Assembly (NCBI GenBank): GCA_964458775.1 | Contig: CAYWLQ010000060.1 | Location: forward strand, 1 to 28,935 | DNA: 28,935 nucleotides | Direction of reading: 5' to 3' | DNA from: CAYWLQ01 sp964458775 | GTDB taxonomy: Bacteria > Myxococcota_A > Polyangia > JAAYKL01 | Shown: one piece after another, positions 15,867-23,103 of the stretch | Numbering within the stretch: the first letter of the stretch is position 1 | How the letters are laid out: the number at the start of each line of letters is the position of its first letter | Made by a program: the position numbers and the translations under genes | Notes under the pieces: model-generated | What the model was told of the DNA's origin: nothing | The model's input: the letters and a program-made list of their open reading frames with translations, nothing else | The model's database searches: none

Positions 15867-15955
15867 TTGTCCGCCTCCGCCAAGGCTTCGGCGAGATTAT
15901 CGACTTCTAAAGTCAAAAACCTCGCCATAGCGCAAAGCGCGACGGCGGGCAGCGA
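15867..15955 (+). repeat. 89-bp GC-rich direct repeat, copy B (right of GH43 gene)
   Basis: This is the direct copy of 13803-13891 (81/89 identical, same length and orientation), beginning 28 bp after the GH43 stop codon. Most differences fall in the middle spacer (GATCATC/GATTATC and the following 15 nt). The hairpin-forming ends are almost invariant, which suggests that structure is what is conserved. Confidence 0.85.
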
Positions 15956-16006
15956 TAAATCGTTACAGCTTTAGTACCGGGGAATCTTAGTGCAGATACT
16001 GTATAT

Positions 16007-16037
16007 GCGCGACGGCGGGCAGCGATAAATCGTTACA
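16007..16037 (+). repeat. 31-bp partial third copy of the repeat, overlapping the lpxC stop
   Basis: Bases 16007-16037 are identical to 15937-15967, the right end of copy B plus 12 bp beyond it, at a 70-bp offset. The TAA stop of lpxC (16033-16035 on the minus strand) lies inside it, so the end of the lpxC frame appears to be supplied by repeat-associated sequence. Confidence 0.85.
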
Positions 16038-16851
16038 ACTTATTATTGACTAACTTCGATAGGCTTTGCACTACGGCATGGTTTAGGTGATGTCCAGGTC
16101 GCTTCATTTTTATTATTGCTCTAGGAAGTGCTCCTAATAAAAACAGGTCTCCTATTATATCTATTATTTTGTGCCGAGCGGGCTCGTCATAGGAGTTTTG
16201 TTCTTTGGGATTTAGAGGACCTTTGGGCCCCAATACCAGTGCGTTGTTTAGGTTTCCTCCTTTTATCAGTCCTGATGATCTTAGTTTTTCTACTTCGCTT
16301 TCAAATACAAAAGTTCTTGCCGATGCTATTTCCTCAAAATTTTCTACTGTCGGATGGAATCTCTTTTTTATCATTCCCATGGATACTTGAGATAAATCCA
16401 GCTCAACTTCTATGTAGGCTTCTTCTTCTTTGTCGACGGGAATAATCTCAGCAACAGAGTCTTTAGAATTAATAATCGCTTTTTCCTTTACAGGTATAAG
16501 CTCAGGCTTTGTACAACACTGTGCAAAAGCTTTTTGCATAAGCTCAAACCATGTTGACGAACTTCCGTCCAAAATAGGAATTTCGGGTCCGGACACTTCT
16601 ATGTACAAATCTTTTTGATTTAGCATTGCGGCGGCCGCCAGCAAATGCTCTGTGGTTTGAATTTTTGCACCGTTGAAAAGCAAATTTGTATTTCGTCGGG
16701 ATTTAAGATCCAGCGATTGGACACACGCAGGAATTCTTCTGTTTTGGGAAATAAATACTATTCCTTTATCTTTAGTATTTGGATGCACTCTGACATTGGA
16801 ACAAACACCGGTATGCACACCTATGCCGCTTATCTCAAACGACGAGAGCAT
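16033..16851 (-). CDS. lpxC: UDP-3-O-acyl-N-acetylglucosamine deacetylase (lipid A biosynthesis)
   Basis: This 272-residue zinc enzyme catalyses the committed step of lipid A synthesis in the cytoplasm. Family landmarks are complete: TTEHLLAA with the catalytic Glu68 and zinc ligand His69, EIPILDGSSSTW, ARTFVFESEVEKLR, GLIKGGNLNNALVLG, DEPARHKIIDIIGD with zinc ligands His227 and Asp231, and GHHLNHA supplying the C-terminal His. The length is close to the shorter family members. It starts 2 nt after the sppA stop codon, so the genes are probably translated from one mRNA, in an unusual pairing. The stop codon lies inside a repeat copy; the last residues (LSKLVNNKL) may have been altered by that, but no catalytic part is lost. 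Confidence 0.95.
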   Translation of the reverse strand: MLSSFEISGIGVHTGVCSNVRVHPNTKDKGIVFISQNRRIPACVQSLDLKSRRNTNLLFNGAKIQTTEHLLAAAAMLNQKDLYIEVSGPEIPILDGSSSTWFELMQKAFAQCCTKPELIPVKEKAIINSKDSVAEIIPVDKEEEAYIEVELDLSQVSMGMIKKRFHPTVENFEEIASARTFVFESEVEKLRSSGLIKGGNLNNALVLGPKGPLNPKEQNSYDEPARHKIIDIIGDLFLLGALPRAIIKMKRPGHHLNHAVVQSLSKLVNNKL

Positions 16852-16853
16852 AT

Positions 16854-18608
16854 TTATTTGGTGTTAACAATAACGGGCATAAAAGCCAGAACTCTATTAT
16901 CTATCAATAGAGATGTCATCGAAAGTGCGGCTTGTCCTGCCGGAAAACTTTTTATCGCTTTGGCTGCATAAGATGCTTGGGTATCTCCCAGTGCTTCACT
17001 CAATAGGTCCATTATATTTTTCGGTGCAGGCTCAATTTCAACAGGAATTCCGGCCGGAACCTTTGCGAGTTCTTTTGCTCTGCTAATTGAGTCATCAAGA
17101 CTGCCCATTCGAGTTATCAAGCTGTGTTTTTCTGCTTGCGTACCTGTCCAAACTCTTCCTTCTGCAGCTTCTAAAACCTTATCTCGGTTAAGTCCTCTTG
17201 CTTCTACTATGCGGTCTACGAATAAGTTGTATGTGCTCAGCATCATTTTTTCAATTGCTGCTCTCTCGTCCTGATTGAAAGTCGAAAAGGGACTACTAAG
17301 TGCGGCGCGAGATCCTGTTTGTATTCTTTCTGTCTTAACTCCCAGTTTGTTTGCAGCTTCAGAAAAGACAAACTTTCCTCCCCATACTCCTATGGAACCG
17401 GTAAGAGTTGCAGGTACAGAAATAATCTCAGTCGCTGCCGACGCTATATAGTATCCTCCGGATGCCGCTACATCTCCAAGTGATGCAACAACAGGCTTTT
17501 TGGCAGCAAGCGCGCGAACAGCGTGCCAAATATTATCAGATGCTAATGCGCTGCCTCCGGGACTGTCTATTCTTAAAACAACAGCTTTGACGGAATCGTC
17601 CCTAGCCAACTTGGCAAGAGTTTCGTTTAATTCTAAGTCGTAAACATTTTCGGCACCTGACATAAAGTCATTGCCCTTGCCTCCCATAATTGAACCGATT
17701 ACAGGAACAAGAGCTATTCTTTCTGTTTTCTTAACATTGGTCTCTTCGCTCTTTCCTCCAAACATCTTCAGCAGTTCTCCAAATGAAAGCTGCTTTGGCG
17801 GTGTTTTGCCGTATCTATCCTCAACTTCACCGGGATACTTGTCTCTAAGAATGTCCAGATATGTCGACAAAGGACTAATCTCATCAACCAATTTTGCAAC
17901 TAAACACGCTGATGAGTCATGCGGGCCTGTATCAATCAATCGCTGAACTTCATCAGAAGACAGCTTGCGACCGCTTGCTATTCCATCTACAAAAATACGA
18001 TGCAGCTCCCTGAGCATAGCCTCTGCAGCCTGCTTTGACTCCGGTGACATATCATCTCTAACCAAGGGTTCCATTGCATCTTTGTATTTCCCAACATGCA
18101 ACATATCAGCTGCAATGCCGAGCGAAGCTAAAAATTCCCTTACAAACAAAGGTTCAGCCGATAACCCCAACGCTTCAACACCTCCGGCAGGACTGACAAG
18201 AATCTTTGGACATCCCGAAGCAGCGATAAAATATCCAATATTGTCTACGCTGTCGATGTGGCAAGTCAGAGGCTTGCCGGCAGCTGAAACTTGCTTGAGC
18301 GCTGCAACTATTTCAGAAGCTCTTCCTAGCGATACTTCCGGGGCCCCTATGTGCACAACTATTTCTTGTACATTCAGGTCATAGGCGGCTTTGCGAAGAG
18401 TTTTTAGAAAATCATATTGGTTTTGTCCCATGTTACCGAGAAAATTTTGCGGTGCATCAAACTGCGGAAGGGGACCGTCCAATATTAGAACAACAGCAAA
18501 TGGACCGGCAGGAGTTCGGACGGCAGGTGCTTGGGTTTCCATGTTGAATCCGCAACCGGCAAATAATAAACATGTCATGATAATAACAAACCAATTTATC
18601 TTTTTCAT
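16854..18608 (-). CDS. sppA: Signal peptide peptidase SppA, long (67K) type, predicted lipoprotein
   Basis: I choose the ATG at 18608 (584 residues), because GAGGA sits about 9 nt upstream of it but directly abuts the ATG at 18617. The N-terminus has a signal with LLFAGC, so the protein may be lipid-anchored. The two tandem S49 domains of the long form are present. The first carries the general-base lysine in HVGKYKDAMEP (Lys176), the second the nucleophile in DVAASGGYYIA (Ser383). SPGGSALAS and LTGSIGVWGGKF surround the active site. It degrades cleaved signal peptides and other membrane peptides. It follows the TPR protein gene (18 nt gap) and precedes lpxC. Confidence 0.93.
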   Translation of the reverse strand: MKKINWFVIIMTCLLFAGCGFNMETQAPAVRTPAGPFAVVLILDGPLPQFDAPQNFLGNMGQNQYDFLKTLRKAAYDLNVQEIVVHIGAPEVSLGRASEIVAALKQVSAAGKPLTCHIDSVDNIGYFIAASGCPKILVSPAGGVEALGLSAEPLFVREFLASLGIAADMLHVGKYKDAMEPLVRDDMSPESKQAAEAMLRELHRIFVDGIASGRKLSSDEVQRLIDTGPHDSSACLVAKLVDEISPLSTYLDILRDKYPGEVEDRYGKTPPKQLSFGELLKMFGGKSEETNVKKTERIALVPVIGSIMGGKGNDFMSGAENVYDLELNETLAKLARDDSVKAVVLRIDSPGGSALASDNIWHAVRALAAKKPVVASLGDVAASGGYYIASAATEIISVPATLTGSIGVWGGKFVFSEAANKLGVKTERIQTGSRAALSSPFSTFNQDERAAIEKMMLSTYNLFVDRIVEARGLNRDKVLEAAEGRVWTGTQAEKHSLITRMGSLDDSISRAKELAKVPAGIPVEIEPAPKNIMDLLSEALGDTQASYAAKAIKSFPAGQAALSMTSLLIDNRVLAFMPVIVNTK

Positions 18609-18626
18609 ATCAATCATTCCTCTAAA

Positions 18627-21068
18627 TCATTCTTCCGACAGAGCTGGAGTGTCACTTTTTTTTGTATTCTCTGACTGTTCTTCTGCAGGTGTATTATTGT
18701 TGGGTACAACCGGCTCTTCAGAAATTCTGATTGTCTCTCTAACTTCTTTTTCTTCTTGCAATTGAGAAGTTTCATCCGTTCTTTTCTCATTATCTTCAGA
18801 ACCGGATAACCTGTTTTCTTTCTCTTCGTTTTGTCTTTCTGTGTCTCCTTGTAATCTTTCAATATTCTTTTTGGCTGCTGCAGACTGAGAACCCGAAGGG
18901 TTAGTCGACAGATACTGTTTGTAGTACTTAAGTGCTTCCTCTCTATTTCCCATTACTTTATAGGTCTCCGCAGTGCCCATTACAGCCGGCCCGTATGAAG
19001 GCTTTACCGTTAAAGCTCTGCGAAAGGATGCGAGGGCTTTGCCTGTTTCACCTTTGTCCAGGTGACAATATCCAATGCCGGTATGCGCATCTACATTGCT
19101 CGGCTCTCTGTCAAGAACGGAATCATAAACTGATATTGCTTGACCGGGTTGACCGCTGTTTCTTAAGGCCGCGGCTCGCTTCATGAGGGCTGATGCACCT
19201 TGTTGAGATTTGTCTTGTAACGTCGATGCAGTTTCTACTTTTTTTGAAGAGGGCTCTTGCTGCTCGGCCTTAGCAACAGCTTCTGAGTTTCGGTTTTCAG
19301 TAGACAGATTTGCCCTCAATACATTTGCCGTAAGATAAACCGGTTGTTTTGAATCAATTCGGGTTTTTAGTTCTTTTGCCCAATAATGTTCAGAATTCAA
19401 AGAGAACAATTGATCCAGCGCTTTTGTGGCAAGGTCTGTTTGTTCCGCCGCAGCTCTAAGACGTGCTATTCTGTAAATTGCACGAATTATGGATTTGGCA
19501 CTCAGTGCTTTTTCCAACTTGTCTGCTAACTGTATGGGGGGGCTGCCTTTATCCATATCAATCAATATTGACAAATACTGAGTTTCTTCATCAATACCAA
19601 TAGCCTCAGCGCGCGCCAGTATGGAACGGGCGTCTTCTAAATCACCGTTTAGACGAGCAACATCAGCTGAAGCCAGAAGAACTTCTTTTAAATCCGGATT
19701 ATATATTTGCGCCTGACGAGTCCATTGAACAGATTCTTTGAGTTTTGCTTCGAATTTGCGATTTAAATTTTGAATTTCTTTGTCTGCCGCAGAAGTATCA
19801 ACTCTCTTAGTAGCGGCGTCGGTTTGAACATCGGTTTTTGCATCTCTGTAATACTGTGCCCAAACAGAATAGAGTCGACTGAGAGCAGCTAATGTAGCAG
19901 CGTCGTTTTCTTTTAAAGCTAGAACTTTCTGAAACTCACGATCTGCTTGTAAAAAATGGTCTTCGGTATCAAGTAGAAAAAATTCTTGTCCTCTATGGAA
20001 AAAATCCATAAAACGGTCTTGGTCTTGGCGACTTACCATATCTTCTACAGTGGTCAGCAACTCGTCTCCTTGTTGAGGATTGGCAAAGAAAACAAGTGCT
20101 GCAATAAAAATTGCGACAACAACTGCGCCGATAATAATCCATTTACTGTTGCTTTTATAAGATAGATCTGTTCTGTCAGGTTTTCCGTCATCATACAAAG
20201 GAAGCGAACTCTCCTTTTCTGTCCATTCCGGATCATTGGGAGTAGAGCTGCTGTTATCGTTTCCCCAGGCAATGTCTTCAATCTTAGACGTAGGAATAGA
20301 TGCAAAATCTGTAATATTAGAATTTGGAACATTATTATCATGTTTGTTGTTATGACTACCTGATAGCTTTACAGAATCGAATTGTTTTGTTTCAGTAGTT
20401 GAAGTTGGTGTTGCCAAAGTCGATATTTCCGATCCATTCTTGTTAAAGGTTTGAGTAATTTCTTCGTCATCATTTAAATTACCAATGCTTATAGGTGCGG
20501 GCGGAGGAAGAGTGGTTCTTTTGGTTTCAGTGTTTCCCGACAAATTCTTATTCGTGGGTATACTACTTTTGACCGGCAAGGATGAGGCCTTGTCTCCAAT
20601 AGTTTCTGTGTTGGGGGTTGTATCTTTTAAGAGAGCTATCTTTTCCGTATGATCCCATTCTTCGGTTTTTGACGGTTTTCTTTTAAGTGTCTGCTCAAAC
20701 TCCGAGGGTGCTTGTCTAAACCTGCCTTCGGCCGGAGCTGAATTTTTTGCAGCCGCGTCAAAGAAAAGTTTGAATTCAACAATGTCTCCAAGCTTCTTCC
20801 ATTGTCCGTTGTTTTTGGACAACAAATCTTGGGTTGAAGATTTTCCGTCTTGAATCCACTTCTTCAAGTCCTTAAGAGAGTCAAAAGTTCGCATCGGACC
20901 GTGAACTTGCCTTACAACCCATTCGTCTCTTTTGCGGCCTGATGTTTTATATACCTTAAAAACCTGATTACAGTTGGTACATCGAACAGAAGTACCCGAT
21001 GAAGATATTAAGGTATCATCCAGACTATATTCACTTCCACATTTGCTGCATGTAATATCCATAGTCAT
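18627..21068 (-). CDS. MJ0042 zinc-ribbon + GYF-like + single-TM + TPR protein
   Basis: This 813-residue protein begins with a zinc ribbon (C7, C10, C30, C33) of the MJ0042 type. A GYF_2-like domain follows (about 49-103: EWVVRQVHGPMRTFDSLKDL ... LLSKNNGQWKKLGDI). A long polar, low-complexity region leads to one transmembrane helix at about 310-329. The extracytoplasmic part is helical, with tetratricopeptide-like pairs at about 380-580 and clear TPRs at about 630-735 (KRAAALRNSGQPGQAISVYDS, CHLDKGETGKALASFRRAL). The C-terminal tail is acidic and charged. A cytoplasmic ZnR-GYF pair ahead of one TM resembles myxobacterial GltJ/AgmX, but there is no TonB box or other motility evidence. ATG 21068 or 21062 are both possible starts. 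It leads the sppA-lpxC operon. Confidence 0.82.
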   Translation of the reverse strand: MTMDITCSKCGSEYSLDDTLISSSGTSVRCTNCNQVFKVYKTSGRKRDEWVVRQVHGPMRTFDSLKDLKKWIQDGKSSTQDLLSKNNGQWKKLGDIVEFKLFFDAAAKNSAPAEGRFRQAPSEFEQTLKRKPSKTEEWDHTEKIALLKDTTPNTETIGDKASSLPVKSSIPTNKNLSGNTETKRTTLPPPAPISIGNLNDDEEITQTFNKNGSEISTLATPTSTTETKQFDSVKLSGSHNNKHDNNVPNSNITDFASIPTSKIEDIAWGNDNSSSTPNDPEWTEKESSLPLYDDGKPDRTDLSYKSNSKWIIIGAVVVAIFIAALVFFANPQQGDELLTTVEDMVSRQDQDRFMDFFHRGQEFFLLDTEDHFLQADREFQKVLALKENDAATLAALSRLYSVWAQYYRDAKTDVQTDAATKRVDTSAADKEIQNLNRKFEAKLKESVQWTRQAQIYNPDLKEVLLASADVARLNGDLEDARSILARAEAIGIDEETQYLSILIDMDKGSPPIQLADKLEKALSAKSIIRAIYRIARLRAAAEQTDLATKALDQLFSLNSEHYWAKELKTRIDSKQPVYLTANVLRANLSTENRNSEAVAKAEQQEPSSKKVETASTLQDKSQQGASALMKRAAALRNSGQPGQAISVYDSVLDREPSNVDAHTGIGYCHLDKGETGKALASFRRALTVKPSYGPAVMGTAETYKVMGNREEALKYYKQYLSTNPSGSQSAAAKKNIERLQGDTERQNEEKENRLSGSEDNEKRTDETSQLQEEKEVRETIRISEEPVVPNNNTPAEEQSENTKKSDTPALSEE

Positions 21069-21271
21069 TTGATTATACTCATCATGAAAGAAAAAATCAG
21101 TACGCTTTTCAACAGATAGCTATATCATTAAGAATATTACAAAAAGCGGATACAATGTGGCCAAATGTATACCTTTCATTGACCCAATATCTAAAAATAT
21201 GATAAAAGAATTTTGGACAAAGTTTTGGTATAACAAATACAACCCCTTTTGCGGGTAGAAATAGGATAAAC

Positions 21272-21769
21272 ATGGGAGCCCAAGGGGCGTTTAAAGTTGG
21301 CGGTAAAGCGGTGTACCCGGCACACGGTGTCGGAGAAATTACTGAAATTCAGAACAAGGTAATCGGCGGACGCGAGCGTTCCTTTTATGTTCTCAAGATT
21401 ATTGAAAATGGAATGAAGATAATGGTTCCTGTAGAAACAGCAACCTCAACGGGAATGCGACCGATTATCAGCAAGAGCATTGCAAATGAAGTTCTCGAAA
21501 TACTAAAATCTCCAAATGTTGCAGTAAAAACACAACCATGGAACCGACGATACAGAGAATATATGGATATGCTAAAGAGCGGTTCTCCTACAGAAGTAGC
21601 CAAAGTTTTAAGAGATTTAAACCGTATTAAAGGAGACAAAGATCTTTCTTTTGGCGAACGACGTCTTCTTGATACGGCCAGATCGCTTTTGATAACAGAG
21701 TTGGCGTTGTCTTTGAGTACAAAAGAGGCTGATATAGAATCGCAAATTCATGCCATTTTCGAAAAGTAG
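21272..21769 (+). CDS. CarD/CdnL-family RNA polymerase-binding transcription regulator
   Basis: This 165-residue protein starts with the CarD_CdnL_TRCF Tudor-like domain (FKVGGKAVYPAHGVGEITEIQNKVIGGRERSFYVLKI), which binds the RNA polymerase beta subunit. The helical C-terminal domain that contacts promoter DNA follows (WNRRYREYMDMLKSGSPTEVAKVLRDL ... GDKDLSFGERRLLDTARSLLI). The length and the absence of an AT-hook tail match CdnL/mycobacterial CarD rather than the long Myxococcus CarD. It should stabilise open complexes at housekeeping, including rRNA, promoters. An AGGA ribosome site lies 6-7 nt before the ATG. The stop overlaps an 8-bp hairpin. Confidence 0.93.
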   Translation: MGAQGAFKVGGKAVYPAHGVGEITEIQNKVIGGRERSFYVLKIIENGMKIMVPVETATSTGMRPIISKSIANEVLEILKSPNVAVKTQPWNRRYREYMDMLKSGSPTEVAKVLRDLNRIKGDKDLSFGERRLLDTARSLLITELALSLSTKEADIESQIHAIFEK

Positions 21770-21780
21770 TTTTACTTTTC
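21761..21780 (+). terminator. Hairpin at the end of the CarD gene, possible weak bidirectional terminator
   Basis: GAAAAGTA (21761-21768) pairs perfectly with TACTTTTC (21773-21780) around a 4-nt loop. It overlaps the CarD stop codon and lies 11 nt before the end of the convergent acyl carrier protein gene. The stem is A/T-rich and there is no separate T-run, so its strength as a terminator is doubtful. Confidence 0.35.
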
Positions 21781-21790
21781 CGATATCTTA

Positions 21791-22060
21791 TCAGCGACCG
21801 GGTGCTTCGAGCATATCCTTTACTAATCGAACAATCCGGTCCAAAGAACGAAATTCGCGTATCATATTTTCTGCAATGCCTATTCCAAACTCATCTTCAA
21901 GCAATGCGAGAATTTCGAGCATTTGCATTGAGTCTATTCCAGATGCTTTCAAATCGTCGTGAGATTCCACTGTAATACCGGACACTTCGGTTACTATTTG
22001 TCCTATTTTACGAACAAGGGATTCATGTTCCCTTGCGTCAAAAGCACTACCTGACGCCAC
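21791..22060 (-). CDS. Acyl carrier protein (stand-alone phosphopantetheine carrier)
   Basis: This 89-residue four-helix carrier protein has the phosphopantetheine attachment motif SGIDSMQMLEI (Ser44), followed by an acidic second helix (LALLEDEFGIGIAENMI) that would dock partner enzymes. The start is GTG at 22060: AAGGAG lies 7 nt upstream, and no in-frame ATG exists before the motif. The start overlaps the end of mazG by 14 nt, so the two are translationally coupled. DSM instead of DSL and the absence of fatty acid synthesis genes suggest a specialised carrier rather than the housekeeping AcpP, but this is inferred. Confidence 0.85.
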   Translation of the reverse strand: MASGSAFDAREHESLVRKIGQIVTEVSGITVESHDDLKASGIDSMQMLEILALLEDEFGIGIAENMIREFRSLDRIVRLVKDMLEAPGR

Positions 22061-22859
22061 CGAGTTTCTCCTTGGCTTCTTCCCATAAACGCTCTAAGCG
22101 TTCGGAGTTTGATTTTTCAAGAGAAGTACCGTCTTCTTGTGCCGTTTTTTCCATAACAGCAAAGCGTTTTTTAAACTTGGAACAGGTGTTTCGCAATGCC
22201 TCTTCAGGTTCAATGTTATGATGTCTAGCCCATTGAGCAACGGAAAATAACAAGTCTCCTATTTCTTCTGCAAGAGCAGTAGTGTTACCTTGTAGGTCAG
22301 CTTCATCAGCTTCAGCTAGTTCTTCAGTGATTTTTTTTCTAACAGAATCGGCATTCGGCCAATCAAATCCTATTCGCGAGGCTTTTTCACCAATTCTTGC
22401 TGCAGTTTGAAGTGCAGGAAGGTGAGGAGGCAAACCTGCAAGAAGCCCGCGTCCATTTTTTTCGCTTTGTTTAATTTTTTCCCAATTGGAAATTACCTCA
22501 TCTGCATCTTTGACTTTTTTTTCTCCAAATACATGAGGATGCCTGTTGACTAACTTGTTTGACAGCGTCTTCATTACCTCTGCAATAGAAAACAAACCTT
22601 GCTCTTCGGCAATTTCTGATTGCAAGAAAACTTGCAGCATTAGATCGCCCAATTCTTCAAGCAATGAAGAAGGATTTTTTTCATCAATGGCTTCGAGCAC
22701 CTCATATGCCTCTTCTATGATGTATTGTTTCAAAGTTTCAGGGGTCTGTTTGCGATCCCATGGGCATCCTCCGGGAGCTCTTAAACGTCTAACGATTTCG
22801 ACTATTTCGACAAAAGCTTCTTGCTTAGATAGTTTTGTCTTCAGTATTTCGCATTTCAT
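22047..22859 (-). CDS. mazG: Nucleoside triphosphate pyrophosphohydrolase MazG
   Basis: This 270-residue protein has the two MazG helical domains in the E. coli-like arrangement. The first has GGCPWDRKQTPETLKQYIIEEAYEVLEAI (E49, E50, E53) and EELGDLMLQ (E69, D72). The second has KITEELAEADEAD (E179, E180, E183) and EEIGDLLFSVAQWARH (E198, E199, D202). These Glu/Asp clusters bind Mg2+ for hydrolysis of NTPs to NMP and pyrophosphate, as in house-cleaning of aberrant nucleotides and ppGpp control in E. coli. It has the usual full length. It is the upstream gene of a two-gene unit with the acyl carrier protein; that partnership is unusual. Confidence 0.95.
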   Translation of the reverse strand: MKCEILKTKLSKQEAFVEIVEIVRRLRAPGGCPWDRKQTPETLKQYIIEEAYEVLEAIDEKNPSSLLEELGDLMLQVFLQSEIAEEQGLFSIAEVMKTLSNKLVNRHPHVFGEKKVKDADEVISNWEKIKQSEKNGRGLLAGLPPHLPALQTAARIGEKASRIGFDWPNADSVRKKITEELAEADEADLQGNTTALAEEIGDLLFSVAQWARHHNIEPEEALRNTCSKFKKRFAVMEKTAQEDGTSLEKSNSERLERLWEEAKEKLGGVR

Positions 22860-22916
22860 ATATCATCGGTATCATTTTCGGCTTTCTCATACAAGGATGT
22901 TATCAAAAATCATCAA

Positions 22917-22960
22917 GCACTAAAAGATTGATACAAAAGCACTAAAAGATTGATACAAAA
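22917..22960. repeat. Exact 22-bp tandem duplication upstream of mazG
   Basis: The 22-bp unit beginning GCACTAAAAGATTGATAC occurs at 22917-22938 and again, without change, at 22939-22960. It lies about 58 nt upstream of the mazG start. It may double a regulatory site or simply be a recent slippage event. Confidence 0.8.
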
Positions 22961-23103
22961 TGAAATATGGTTTTCCTGGAAGAGATTGCCATTCTTTGTT
23001 CAATAGAGGGTTTATGAGAAGCAGGTGTGAGGCTCTGTAAAGGCCATGTCTTTCAGGTTAAAACGATTACTTCTTTATCGGTTAAATAGTCGGCGATATT
23101 ATA

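Noticed and set aside
13803..16037. CRISPR array or integron cassette array
   Set aside because: Only two full repeat copies about 2 kb apart plus one fragment; no regular spacers, no integrase, no clear attC core.
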